A stretch of 64,000 bases of DNA, from assembly GCA_903904855.1 (NCBI GenBank), contig CAIVEH010000121.1:1-64000 (forward strand), given 5' to 3'. The notes under the pieces are model-generated. The model made no database searches, was not told the origin of the DNA, and saw only the letters and a program-made list of their open reading frames with translations. Source of the DNA: an uncultured Bacteroidota bacterium (GTDB taxonomy: Bacteria > Bacteroidota > Bacteroidia > Chitinophagales > Chitinophagaceae). The position numbers were made by a program, and so were the translations under genes. Below are positions 45,154-53,948 of the stretch, one piece after another (the first letter of the stretch is position 1; each line of letters opens with the position of its first letter).

Positions 45154-48009
45154 ATGCCGCGCGATCTTTCAATTAAAAGTGTACTCATTATCGGTTCAGG
45201 TCCCATTATCATAGGCCAGGCGTGCGAATTCGACTATTCAGGTTCGCAGGCCGCCAGAAGCCTGAGGGAAGAAGGGATAAAAGTGATCCTTATTAATTCC
45301 AATCCTGCCACCATAATGACTGACCCTATAATGGCCGACAGGGTTTACCTGCTGCCACTTACTGTGGAAAGTATTGAGCAGATATTGGAAGAAAATGAAA
45401 TTGATGCTGTTTTGCCTACCATGGGCGGGCAAACTGCATTGAATCTGGCCAAAGAAGCGGAGGAACTAGGTATATGGGAGCGATTTAATATTAGGCTTAT
45501 TGGAGTTGATATTAAAGCAATTGACAAGGCGGAAGACCGGGAACTTTTCCGGAAATGGATGATTGAATTGGGAGTACCTGTAGCTCAGGCACGGACGGCC
45601 AATTCGCTGCTGGAAGGAAAAGAGTTTGCACAAACAATAGGTTTGCCTATAGTTATACGGCCTTCATATACTTTGGGTGGCTCAGGCGGGGGTATAGTGA
45701 TGCACAAGGATGAACTGGACGGAGCCCTTGAGCGTGGACTTTCGGCTTCACCTATGCATGAAGTGCTGGTGGAAAAAGCAATGCTTGGATGGAAAGAATT
45801 CGAGTTGGAGTTGCTTCGGGATAAGAATGATAATGTGGTGATCATATGCACGGTGGAGAATTTTGACCCGATGGGCATACATACCGGTGATAGTATAACT
45901 GTGGCGCCGGCCATGACCCTAAGCGATACTGCCTTTCAGCTGATGCGCAATACTGCAATTAAAATGATGCGCGATCTGGGCAATTTTGCAGGCGGCTGTA
46001 ATGTACAGTTTGCACTGAACCCGGATACCGAAGAGATTATAGCGATTGAAATCAATCCGAGGGTAAGCCGTTCATCGGCCCTGGCATCCAAGGCTACAGG
46101 TTATCCTATTGCGAAGATTGCTGCAAAGCTCGCTGTAGGTTATTTTCTGGATGAACTTAAGAACCAGATCACTCAATCTACTTCTGCTTATTTTGAACCT
46201 GCGCTGGACTATGTGATAGTAAAAATGCCAAGGTGGAATTTTGATAAATTCAAGGGTGCAGATGATACCCTGGGATTGCAGATGAAATCGGTAGGTGAAG
46301 TAATGGCCATAGGCCGCACATTTACCGAGGCATTGCAGAAAGCCTGCCAGAGCCTGGAAAATAATGCAACTGGTTTGTCGTTTATAAGCACCAGCCGCCT
46401 GAGGCCGGAGGAACTGATAGATACACTGAAGCGACCTACATGGGACCGGATATTCAGAATAAAAGAAGCCATGGCGGCCGGTGTTTCTATAAAAACAATA
46501 AGGGACCTTACCCAGATTGACCGATGGTTTCTGTACCAGATACAGGATATAGTAAACCTGGAAACAGAAATAAAGAAATTTAAACACCTCGAAAAATTGC
46601 CTTTTGACTTATTGTGTAAGGCTAAGCAAATGGGTTTCGGGGATGAGCAGATTGCTGAGCTGGTAAAAGACTGCACTGCTGAAGAGGTTTATGAACATCG
46701 TAAGGCGCTGGGCATAACCCGTGTGTTTAAAATGGTGGATACCTGCAGCGCTGAGTTTGAGGCTAAAACCCCTTATTACTACAGCACTTTTGAAAATGCA
46801 CCCCAATCTTCAGAAAATGGCACGGGAGTAGCCACTAATGAAAGTAAATTAACCGGCAAGAAAAAAATAATAGTTCTTGGATCCGGCCCTAACAGGATAG
46901 GTCAGGGCATTGAATTTGACTACTGCTGCACACATGGCTTGCTGGCGATAAGAGACTGCGGATATGAGTCGATAATGGTCAATTGTAATCCTGAAACGGT
47001 ATCTACGGATTTTGACATTGCCGATAAACTTTATTTTGAACCCGTTTACTGGGAACATCTGTGGGAGATTATTGAACATGAGCAACCGGATGGTGTTATT
47101 GTTCAGCTTGGTGGCCAGACCGCGCTGAAACTGGCAAAACGCCTGCATGAGAAGGGAATTAAGATAATAGGCACTTCATTTGATGATATGGATATTGCCG
47201 AAGACCGTGGCCGGTTTTCGGATACACTGAAAGAACTGGGTATACCATACCCAAATTATGGCACTGCATACACTACCGATGAAGCTATTGAAGTAGCCAA
47301 AGAAGTGGGCTATCCTGTACTGGTACGTCCCAGTTATGTGCTGGGCGGACAGCGGATGAGGATAGTAATCAATGATGAAGAACTGGAGAAAAGTGTGGTG
47401 AGCCTGCTGAAACATTTGCCAGGCAACAAAATATTGATAGATCATTTTCTGGACCGCTGCCAGGAGGCAGAAATAGATGCGATATGCGATGGGGAAAAGG
47501 TGCATATTATGGGTATCATGGAGCATATAGAGCCGGCTGGTATTCATAGCGGAGACAGTCATGCATTGCTGCCGGTGTTTAACCTGGCTCCGCTTGTGGT
47601 AGATGAAATGGCTGATATTGCCACAAAAATAGCCCTGAGGCTGAATATTAAAGGACTCATCAACATTCAGTTTGCCATTAAAGACGGCAAAGTATTTGTA
47701 ATAGAAGCCAATCCAAGGGCCAGCCGCACAACTCCTTTCATAGCAAAAGCCTATGGCATACCCTACCTCAATATTGCTACCAAAGTGATGCTGGGTGAAG
47801 TGATGCTTAAAGACCTTAAAATTGAGAAAAAACTGGATGGATTTGCAGTAAAGGAACCCGTGTTCAGCTTCAATAAATTCCCGAATGTGAATAAGGAACT
47901 AGGCCCGGAAATGAAGAGTACCGGAGAAGCCATACGGTTTATAAAAAACCTTCGCGACCCCTGGTTCCGCCAATTGTACAAAGAAAGGAGTATGCACTTA
48001 AGCAAATAA
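45154..48009 (+). CDS. carB: Carbamoyl-phosphate synthase large subunit
   Basis: A 951-residue protein with two homologous ATP-grasp halves: IIGSGPIIIGQACEFDYSGSQA...IRPSYTLGGSGGG at residues about 10-185 and VLGSGPNRIGQGIEFDYCCTHG...VRPSYVLGGQRM at about 575-730. It makes carbamoyl phosphate from bicarbonate, ammonia and two ATP. It stops about 120 residues before the usual end, so the C-terminal MGS-like allosteric domain, which binds UMP or ornithine, is missing. That short form is common in the phylum. carA is not in the window. Confidence 0.95.
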   Translation: MPRDLSIKSVLIIGSGPIIIGQACEFDYSGSQAARSLREEGIKVILINSNPATIMTDPIMADRVYLLPLTVESIEQILEENEIDAVLPTMGGQTALNLAKEAEELGIWERFNIRLIGVDIKAIDKAEDRELFRKWMIELGVPVAQARTANSLLEGKEFAQTIGLPIVIRPSYTLGGSGGGIVMHKDELDGALERGLSASPMHEVLVEKAMLGWKEFELELLRDKNDNVVIICTVENFDPMGIHTGDSITVAPAMTLSDTAFQLMRNTAIKMMRDLGNFAGGCNVQFALNPDTEEIIAIEINPRVSRSSALASKATGYPIAKIAAKLAVGYFLDELKNQITQSTSAYFEPALDYVIVKMPRWNFDKFKGADDTLGLQMKSVGEVMAIGRTFTEALQKACQSLENNATGLSFISTSRLRPEELIDTLKRPTWDRIFRIKEAMAAGVSIKTIRDLTQIDRWFLYQIQDIVNLETEIKKFKHLEKLPFDLLCKAKQMGFGDEQIAELVKDCTAEEVYEHRKALGITRVFKMVDTCSAEFEAKTPYYYSTFENAPQSSENGTGVATNESKLTGKKKIIVLGSGPNRIGQGIEFDYCCTHGLLAIRDCGYESIMVNCNPETVSTDFDIADKLYFEPVYWEHLWEIIEHEQPDGVIVQLGGQTALKLAKRLHEKGIKIIGTSFDDMDIAEDRGRFSDTLKELGIPYPNYGTAYTTDEAIEVAKEVGYPVLVRPSYVLGGQRMRIVINDEELEKSVVSLLKHLPGNKILIDHFLDRCQEAEIDAICDGEKVHIMGIMEHIEPAGIHSGDSHALLPVFNLAPLVVDEMADIATKIALRLNIKGLINIQFAIKDGKVFVIEANPRASRTTPFIAKAYGIPYLNIATKVMLGEVMLKDLKIEKKLDGFAVKEPVFSFNKFPNVNKELGPEMKSTGEAIRFIKNLRDPWFRQLYKERSMHLSK

Positions 48010-48032
48010 TACTAAATTGTTTGTTTAGTAAG

Positions 48033-48070
48033 TGTCCCATACCCTTTTCAGGTGTGGGACATTTTTTTTG
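48033..48070 (+). terminator. Rho-independent terminator after carB
   Basis: An 11-bp stem (TGTCCCATACC with GGTGTGGGACA, one mismatch) followed by eight T, 24 bp after the carB stop. Confidence 0.88.
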
Positions 48071-48114
48071 AATTCAACCTAAAAAATCCGCTATCTGCGT
48101 TTAATGAAATTAAA

Positions 48115-48122
48115 TATATTTG
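48115..48122 (+). promoter_or_regulatory. Putative -7 box of the T9SS cargo gene
   Basis: TATATTTG matches TAnnTTTG, 16 bp before the ATG at 48139; no clear -33 element. Confidence 0.4.
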
Positions 48123-48138
48123 TTGAAAATCAATTCCC

Positions 48139-49299
48139 ATGAAGAATTTGGTAATGCTGCTTGGTTTTTTAATGCTGGTGGTACATAACCTGGTGGCGCA
48201 GATAGCCCTGGATAGTATGAGCTACCCCGAAACAGAGATAGGGACGGACAGTCTTAAGGTTACAACCGCTTCCTCCTTATTTCCATCATTTGCACCAATG
48301 ACAGGTGGATCCTGGGATATGAATATAGTAACAGATTCTATACCTGTCTTTATGGGCTATCGTGTGCCAGCATCAGCTCCATATCAGTTTGCAGATAGTA
48401 ATCAGTATAATTTTGCAGGATTTGCTTATCAAGGTAATTTACAATCTTCAATTTTTAGTGGCGGTATTTTTGATTATGGAAGAATTATACAGAAAAAATC
48501 TTACAATATCAATTCTTTAACTTCTGGCACAAATGATAGTTTAATTATTACAGCCCAAAATTCTTTGTACTCCCAGGAACATTTCAAAATAGCCTTCCCT
48601 GCTACTTTTAACTCATATTGGTCTTCATCATTTCATTCGGATTTGCATTTCTCGTTAACCTATATTTTGGGAGGTGATACATTGGCTCCGGGTATAATTA
48701 GAACATATACTACTGAAAGAGATTCTGTAATAGGATATGGTAAAATGAGTGTTAAGAATGCAAGTGGAAGTTCTTCCGTTTTTATAAATGTATTACAGGT
48801 CCGAACCATAATTACACATATAGATAGCTTTTTTCTTAACGGCATACCATCTAGTATATTTGCAGATATTTTCAGTGTAACTCAGGGGCAGAAAGACACT
48901 ATTTATGAGCAAAATTTTTACCGGCAGTCTGAGGTTACACCGCTGGCAAAGGTGGAGTTCAGAGATGCGGCTTTTACCCAGCCATATAAGGCAACTACAC
49001 ATATTCAGCGGCTATTGAATGTTGGGGTACCGGAAACAAGAGTTGAAACAAAAGTGAATGTTTATCCAAACCCGGTTTGCGGTAATTTGGTTTATATAGA
49101 AATACCTCCCTGCACAGGAACCCCTGCTTACGAATTGGTCAGTATGGATGGGCAGAAGGTACTTTCCGGGATGCTTCCTGCCAATGAGCCAACAGCGAAG
49201 CTGGAAATACCCGCATCAGTTGCACCTGGCATTTACACCCTGAACCTGCACTTTAACGGCAGCTCTGTATATTCAACCCAGTTAGATCTTATGAAATGA
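48139..49299 (+). CDS. Secreted protein with type IX secretion (T9SS) C-terminal sorting domain
   Basis: A 386-residue protein with a signal peptide (LVMLLGFLMLVVHNLVAQ) and a C-terminal type A sorting domain: VNVYPNPVCGNLVYIEI, a middle YELVSMDGQKVLSG and the closing GIYTLNLHFNGSSVYSTQLDLMK. It is exported by Sec and then across the outer membrane by the T9SS. The central 270 residues are a beta-rich region of unknown function, with no enzyme motif. It implies a T9SS elsewhere in the genome. Confidence 0.88.
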   Translation: MKNLVMLLGFLMLVVHNLVAQIALDSMSYPETEIGTDSLKVTTASSLFPSFAPMTGGSWDMNIVTDSIPVFMGYRVPASAPYQFADSNQYNFAGFAYQGNLQSSIFSGGIFDYGRIIQKKSYNINSLTSGTNDSLIITAQNSLYSQEHFKIAFPATFNSYWSSSFHSDLHFSLTYILGGDTLAPGIIRTYTTERDSVIGYGKMSVKNASGSSSVFINVLQVRTIITHIDSFFLNGIPSSIFADIFSVTQGQKDTIYEQNFYRQSEVTPLAKVEFRDAAFTQPYKATTHIQRLLNVGVPETRVETKVNVYPNPVCGNLVYIEIPPCTGTPAYELVSMDGQKVLSGMLPANEPTAKLEIPASVAPGIYTLNLHFNGSSVYSTQLDLMK

Positions 49300-49358
49300 C
49301 ATTAAAAGGGCTTCTGAATATTTGTACCTTGCTCCGGTAATTTAAAGAGAAATCAGAG

Positions 49359-50801
49359 ATGGATGTGGCTACCCAGTCATTAAAAAATGTTGCAAAAATT
49401 GCGCTGGCGGGCCTTTTGGTTTTACTGGTCGGAGCTTTTGTATTTTTTAAAGAGCGGGTGCTATTTGCGGATACAGCCTATATTCTGTTCAATATCCTCA
49501 ATTATCATTCCTTTGCTATACAGGAACATAGATACGGTTCATTTATTACGCAGTTGGTGCCTTACCTGGGCCAGTTGATGCATCTGCCTGTAAAGTCGCT
49601 GATAATTGGGTATGGGGCCAGTTTCAATGTGTTTTATTTTATTGTGGGGGCAATTCTTGTATACAGGTTAAGGCAATACAGGCTGGCTGTTCTGATGGCC
49701 ATTTATTACTTTTTATTTGTCAGCCAATCCTATTTCTGGATCAACAATGAGATTCAGCAGGCGGTAGCATGGATGTTCCTGCTATTAGGTGCTACGCTAT
49801 ATTTTGGCGACAGACTGCTGAAAAGTGTTTGGGTTATCGCTTCATTTAGTTTACTTGCTTTTCTTACGGTTTTCACCCATTTTATTGTCATTATACCACT
49901 CGTCTTTCTGTTAGTTTATTTGTGGCTCGACAAGCAATTCTGGCCTTTTACCACCAGGCAATCTATTCTTCCGGTTTGTATTCTTCTGGCAGTGATCGTT
50001 GCAAAATATGCTTTTAGTGTTTATCACCCTTCGTGGGATAGCGCTCATTTGCATGGTGTTACTCACTTTTCACTTAAGGATGTTATTCATTCTTTTTCAA
50101 AACCTGTAGTAACAGTGTTTTTGCAGAGATGCATTTCCTGTTACTGGCCGGCAATTATAATACTGGTAGCGGGTATTGCCAGCCTGATTAAGGCCAAACA
50201 ATGGAAACAGGCAAGCTGGGTGGTTGTATGTATAATGGGTTACATGATAATAATGGGGCTTACCTATGCCGGAGAAAATGATGGCAAAATCCAGTTGTTT
50301 CATATAGAGAGTGAATGGCAGTGCCTGGGAATAATTATTGCAACACCATTTGTATTCTCTTTTTTGCTGTCTCTTAAGGCATCAGTTGGCAATGTTGTTA
50401 TGATTACCTTTTTTCTTGTAAGGTTGTTTTATATAGGCCAGGAGGCTAAGTTATTTATTTGGCGCACCCAATTCCAGGAACAGGTATTGACGCAGATGAG
50501 AAAAAAGAACATTACCAAACTCGTTTTGTACGATAACAATACCGACATCAACAAAAAATACATGCTGAACTGGGGAGCGCCTTATGAGAGCCTGTTCAGA
50601 TCGGCAATGGAGGACAATAAGCCACTAGTCGTTTTTTCTTTTGTTAATCCTGATGATAAAACCACCCTTAGTGCATTGAAACCGGACAGATTTAATACGG
50701 GTTTTGGCACAATACCAACAAATACGCTGAATACCGCCTATTTTATTACAGATACCAATCACGCCTATCAGATAATGGACTATAATGAGTTTTTAAAATA
50801 A
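49359..50801 (+). CDS. Polytopic membrane protein of unknown function
   Basis: A 480-residue protein with about ten transmembrane segments (first at about 12-30) and a C-terminal soluble part of about 110 residues with KNITKLVLYDNNTDINKKYMLNWGAPYESLF. The layout resembles multipass glycosyltransferase-C-like or EpsG-like membrane proteins of the phylum, but the usual acidic catalytic loop is not clear. Function not assigned. Confidence 0.6.
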   Translation: MDVATQSLKNVAKIALAGLLVLLVGAFVFFKERVLFADTAYILFNILNYHSFAIQEHRYGSFITQLVPYLGQLMHLPVKSLIIGYGASFNVFYFIVGAILVYRLRQYRLAVLMAIYYFLFVSQSYFWINNEIQQAVAWMFLLLGATLYFGDRLLKSVWVIASFSLLAFLTVFTHFIVIIPLVFLLVYLWLDKQFWPFTTRQSILPVCILLAVIVAKYAFSVYHPSWDSAHLHGVTHFSLKDVIHSFSKPVVTVFLQRCISCYWPAIIILVAGIASLIKAKQWKQASWVVVCIMGYMIIMGLTYAGENDGKIQLFHIESEWQCLGIIIATPFVFSFLLSLKASVGNVVMITFFLVRLFYIGQEAKLFIWRTQFQEQVLTQMRKKNITKLVLYDNNTDINKKYMLNWGAPYESLFRSAMEDNKPLVVFSFVNPDDKTTLSALKPDRFNTGFGTIPTNTLNTAYFITDTNHAYQIMDYNEFLK

Positions 50802-50817
50802 TAGGCTGATTAAAGTT

Positions 50818-50825
50818 TATTTTTG
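50818..50825 (+). promoter_or_regulatory. Putative -7 box of the thioesterase gene
   Basis: TATTTTTG matches TAnnTTTG, 24 bp before the ATG at 50850. Confidence 0.4.
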
Positions 50826-50849
50826 CCACCAGATTATTAAAACCACACA

Positions 50850-51365
50850 ATGCCAACAAAAAAACCACAGGAAAGTTTCGTAATCATGTCTGAACTGGTG
50901 CTGCCCAATGATACCAATACACTGGGCAACCTCATGGGCGGAAAACTCATGCACTGGATGGATATAGCCGCTGCTATTTCTTCACAAAAACATTGCAATT
51001 GCCCCGTTGTAACTGTATCGGTGGATAATGTATCCTTTACGCAGCCGGTAAAACTGGGGAACCTGCTCACCATTGAGTCAAAGCTTACCCGGTCATTCAA
51101 TACCTCAATGGAAGTGTACCTGAGGGTATGGGGCGAAGACCTTTCGGCACAATACAAATATCTCTCCAATGAGGCCTATATGACCTTTGTGGCACTTGAC
51201 CCTAATGGTAGGCCACGAGTAGTACCGGAACTGGTTCCTGAAACTGAAGCTGAAAATAAAATGTATGAAGGTGCGCTTCGCCGCAGGCAGTTACGCCTGA
51301 TTCTTGCCGGAAAGATGAAAACTGAGGAAGCAGGGGAATTAAAAGCGTTGTTTTTTAAGGAATAA
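50850..51365 (+). CDS. Acyl-CoA thioesterase, hotdog fold
   Basis: A 171-residue hotdog protein of the YciA/BFIT type: VLPNDTNTLGNLMGGKLMHWMDIAAAISSQKHC carries the catalytic region, followed by VVTVSVDNVSFTQPVKLGNLLTIESKLTRSFNTSMEVYL. It hydrolyses acyl-CoA thioesters in the cytosol, substrate range unknown. Start ATG at 50850 gives the standard N-terminus. Confidence 0.88.
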   Translation: MPTKKPQESFVIMSELVLPNDTNTLGNLMGGKLMHWMDIAAAISSQKHCNCPVVTVSVDNVSFTQPVKLGNLLTIESKLTRSFNTSMEVYLRVWGEDLSAQYKYLSNEAYMTFVALDPNGRPRVVPELVPETEAENKMYEGALRRRQLRLILAGKMKTEEAGELKALFFKE

Positions 51366-51394
51366 TTACCTTTCATCTGCATATTAATTTGCTG

Positions 51395-51402
51395 TAAATT
51401 TG
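51395..51402 (+). promoter_or_regulatory. Putative -7 box of the toxin-antitoxin operon
   Basis: TAAATTTG matches TAnnTTTG, 15 bp before the antitoxin ATG at 51418. Confidence 0.45.
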
Positions 51403-51417
51403 TATAAAATAACTGTT

Positions 51418-51651
51418 ATGACTTTACAGCAAAGGCAAAGCCATTTAATTCAGCAGATAAACCAGGTGAGTGATGAAAATGTATTGATATTGATTGAAGA
51501 AGAATTGTCGTATCACCTGAAAAATAAGAATGCTATAGAATTAAATGAGTTTGATTTGAGTGAGTTGATAATGCTTGCAGATGAACCGGATGATAAAGAC
51601 ACAATATCTGAAGAAGAATACAGAAAGGCTACAGGAAAATGGCGTATGTAA
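51418..51651 (+). CDS. Antitoxin of a ParE/RelE-type toxin-antitoxin pair
   Basis: A 77-residue acidic protein (MTLQQRQSHLIQQINQVSDENVLILIEEELSYHLKN at the start, IMLADEPDDKDTISEEEYRKATGKW at the end). Small acidic proteins of this form precede ParE-like toxins in Bacteroidota. A TTG further upstream overlaps the -7 box. Its 3' end overlaps the toxin start by 13 bp, typical of TA pairs. Confidence 0.7.
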   Translation: MTLQQRQSHLIQQINQVSDENVLILIEEELSYHLKNKNAIELNEFDLSELIMLADEPDDKDTISEEEYRKATGKWRM

Positions 51652-51941
51652 TAGTTAAGAAAAAGCGCTTTCTGAACAGACTTATAAAAGTGCTTACTTA
51701 TCTGGATAATGAATGGGGGCATAATGTGGCAGTTGTTTTTTTGGAAAGGACAGACCAGAAAATTGAAATGATCCGTACTTATCCCTATATAGGAATACCA
51801 TCGGGGATAAGAGATACCAGAAGCTTACTGGTAACAAAGCATAACAGGCTGTTTTGCCGGATTTAAAAAAGTAAAATCATCATTTTGAATTTATATGATA
51901 CCCGGCGAAAACCAGTAAAAAGGAAACAAAATTCTGAGTAA
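51639..51941 (+). pseudogene. ParE/RelE-like toxin truncated by an in-frame stop
   Basis: From ATG at 51639 the frame encodes KKKRFLNRLIKVLTYLDNEWGHNVAVVFLERTDQKI, then SLLVTKHNRLFCRI, typical of ParE-like toxins. TAA at 51864-51866 ends it after 75 residues. The same frame continues with KSKIIILNLYDTRRKP to a stop at 51939-51941, exactly the C-terminal strand and LYDTRRxP motif expected. So the gene is a full-length toxin with a single nonsense codon, probably inactive. Confidence 0.78.
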
Positions 51942-51969
51942 TAAATTAATAGTTCACTTAAATAATAGA

Positions 51970-53253
51970 ATGGTATTAGATCGCAAATCACCCCCGGTAA
52001 TACATGACGCAATAGAGTTTGATTTTAAACTGCCACCAATCAATAACAGGCTGCTGGAAAACGGGGTTCCGCTCTGGTGGCTCGATGCAGGCGTGCAGGA
52101 CCTGGTGCAGATAGACTGGATTTTTCCTGCCGGGCTATGGTTTGAGCATCGGCCATCAGTGGCACAGGCAACGGCAGGATTGTTGAAGAACGGCACTTCA
52201 AAACATACAGCAGCTCAGATTAATGAAGCCCTGGAATTTTATGGCGCTCAACTGAAAACAACAGCGGGTAATGATTACGCAACAATTACATTGTACTCCC
52301 TGACCAGGCACCTGCCATCATTGCTGCCAATGGTTTATGAAATAATAACTGATGCTGTTTTTCCTGAAGAGGAAGTGGCAATTCACAAGCAGAATGCTAT
52401 TCAAAAACTGATGGTAAACCTTCGCCAGTGCGAGTTTGTAGCCAACCAGCAGATCGATGCACTATTATTCGGTGAGGCCCATCCATATGGCCGGTATTCG
52501 AAGAAGGAAAATATAGAATTGCTGACGCGAGAGGATTTAGTTACATTTTTTAAAGCCTCCTACAACCTTGCTGATGTAAAGATATTTATGGCAGGTAAGG
52601 TTGGGGATAAGGAAGTGAATTATGTAAATGATGTGTTTGGCAAATTGCTGTTGCAAAAAACTATAAGGGAGCCTCAAAGTTTCACAACACCTCCCATAAC
52701 ATCACGCATTCATAAATTTGCGAACGACCCCAATGGTGTGCAGGGAGCTATACGAATTGGCCGGATGTTCCCTAACCGCCATCATCCAGATTATACTCCT
52801 ATGTTTGTGCTGAATACGCTTTTTGGAGGATATTTTGGTTCGCGGCTTATGAGCAATATCCGTGAAGATAAAGGATTTACTTACGGCATTTACAGCGGTA
52901 TTACACCTGAACTGAAGGGTGGTTCCATAGTTATTCAGACTGAAACCGGCAGGGACGTTGTGGATGCAGCTATTAAGGAGATATACCACGAAATGAATGT
53001 GCTTTGCAATGAGGTTGCATCAGACGAGGAATTACTGCTTGTGAAAAACTTCCTGCTCGGTAACCTGCTGGGTGACCTTGATGGGCCGTTCTCCATTCTT
53101 CAGCGGTGGCGGACACTCATCCTTAATGGGTTTACTGAGAACCATTTTTATAACAACATAAACATTTATAAAACCATTACCCCAAAGGAGCTTCAGTTAC
53201 TGGCTCAGAAATATTATGTACCTGATAACTTTTATGAAGTTGTGGTTATATAA
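51970..53253 (+). CDS. M16 (insulinase) family peptidase homologue, catalytically inactive type
   Basis: A 427-residue M16-fold protein (LVQIDWIFPAGLWFEHRPSVAQATAGLLKNGTSKHTAAQINEALEFYGAQL and the C-terminal ARRRSNIREDKGFTYGI-type segment SRLMSNIREDKGFTYGIYSGITPE). The zinc motif HxxEH aligns to QATAG (Q66, A69, G70), so it cannot bind zinc. M16 enzymes often work as an active/inactive pair; an active partner is not in the window. No signal peptide, so it appears cytoplasmic. Confidence 0.85.
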   Translation: MVLDRKSPPVIHDAIEFDFKLPPINNRLLENGVPLWWLDAGVQDLVQIDWIFPAGLWFEHRPSVAQATAGLLKNGTSKHTAAQINEALEFYGAQLKTTAGNDYATITLYSLTRHLPSLLPMVYEIITDAVFPEEEVAIHKQNAIQKLMVNLRQCEFVANQQIDALLFGEAHPYGRYSKKENIELLTREDLVTFFKASYNLADVKIFMAGKVGDKEVNYVNDVFGKLLLQKTIREPQSFTTPPITSRIHKFANDPNGVQGAIRIGRMFPNRHHPDYTPMFVLNTLFGGYFGSRLMSNIREDKGFTYGIYSGITPELKGGSIVIQTETGRDVVDAAIKEIYHEMNVLCNEVASDEELLLVKNFLLGNLLGDLDGPFSILQRWRTLILNGFTENHFYNNINIYKTITPKELQLLAQKYYVPDNFYEVVVI

Positions 53254-53315
53254 AATCAAACACCTAAACCAGTTCACTAAAGCAAACTTATCTATTGTTC
53301 GATAAATACTGATGG

Positions 53316-53912
53316 ATGCGGAACGGGTATTCCAGATTATTCATTCTTGCAAGCGCCAAATTGCTTGGTGTATTGACTCTGTGTATGGCATATATGGCTG
53401 CAGTGGGGCAGGAGTTTGTGTATGTAAATACCGATAACCTTATACTAAGAGACCGGCCCGAAAATGCATACCTTGTACTTGCTATTCTCCACCCTCCGTG
53501 CAAACTTAAACTTGAAAAATATGAAGAAGGTTATAAAAACAATAAAGAGATAAAGGCTAAGTTTTACGAGGTTGCAATCAATTATTGGGACGATAAAAAA
53601 TATCATCATTATATTAGTGGATGGGTTGAGAAAAGGTATGTTGTATCGGATAAAAATAAAATCAAAGATCCGGTTGATGATACTGCACTTGATTTGCATG
53701 CGTCCATAGTGAAACTGATACCCAGTGCGGAGGACGATGCCCATAACCCCAATAAACTGAATTGGGCAGATTTTCCAGGTCCAAAATATAAGGGAGGGGT
53801 AAATGCGCCGCCACCTGTGAAACGTATCTATCATAAGGGGCCAAAAGGTGGTTGCTACTATATTAGCCCCAAAGGGTATAAGGTATATGTAAACAAGAGT
53901 TTCTGTAAGTAA
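53316..53912 (+). CDS. Exported SH3-like domain protein of unknown function
   Basis: A 198-residue protein with a signal peptide (LLGVLTLCMAYMAAVGQ). A short SH3-like beta region follows (FVYVNTDNLILRDRPENAYLVLAILHPPCKLKLEKY) and the end is a small Cys-containing motif (GPKGGCYYISPKGYKVYVNKSFC) seen in many short Bacteroidota exported proteins. Function unknown. Likely periplasmic. Confidence 0.65.
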   Translation: MRNGYSRLFILASAKLLGVLTLCMAYMAAVGQEFVYVNTDNLILRDRPENAYLVLAILHPPCKLKLEKYEEGYKNNKEIKAKFYEVAINYWDDKKYHHYISGWVEKRYVVSDKNKIKDPVDDTALDLHASIVKLIPSAEDDAHNPNKLNWADFPGPKYKGGVNAPPPVKRIYHKGPKGGCYYISPKGYKVYVNKSFCK

Positions 53913-53935
53913 AGGATTTAATATCAGAGATGTTT

Positions 53936-53943
53936 TACTTTTG
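53936..53943 (+). promoter_or_regulatory. Putative -7 box immediately before the aldehyde dehydrogenase start
   Basis: TACTTTTG matches TAnnTTTG and ends only 5 bp before the ATG at 53949, so transcription could begin at or next to the start codon. Confidence 0.4.
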
Positions 53944-53948
53944 CTTTT

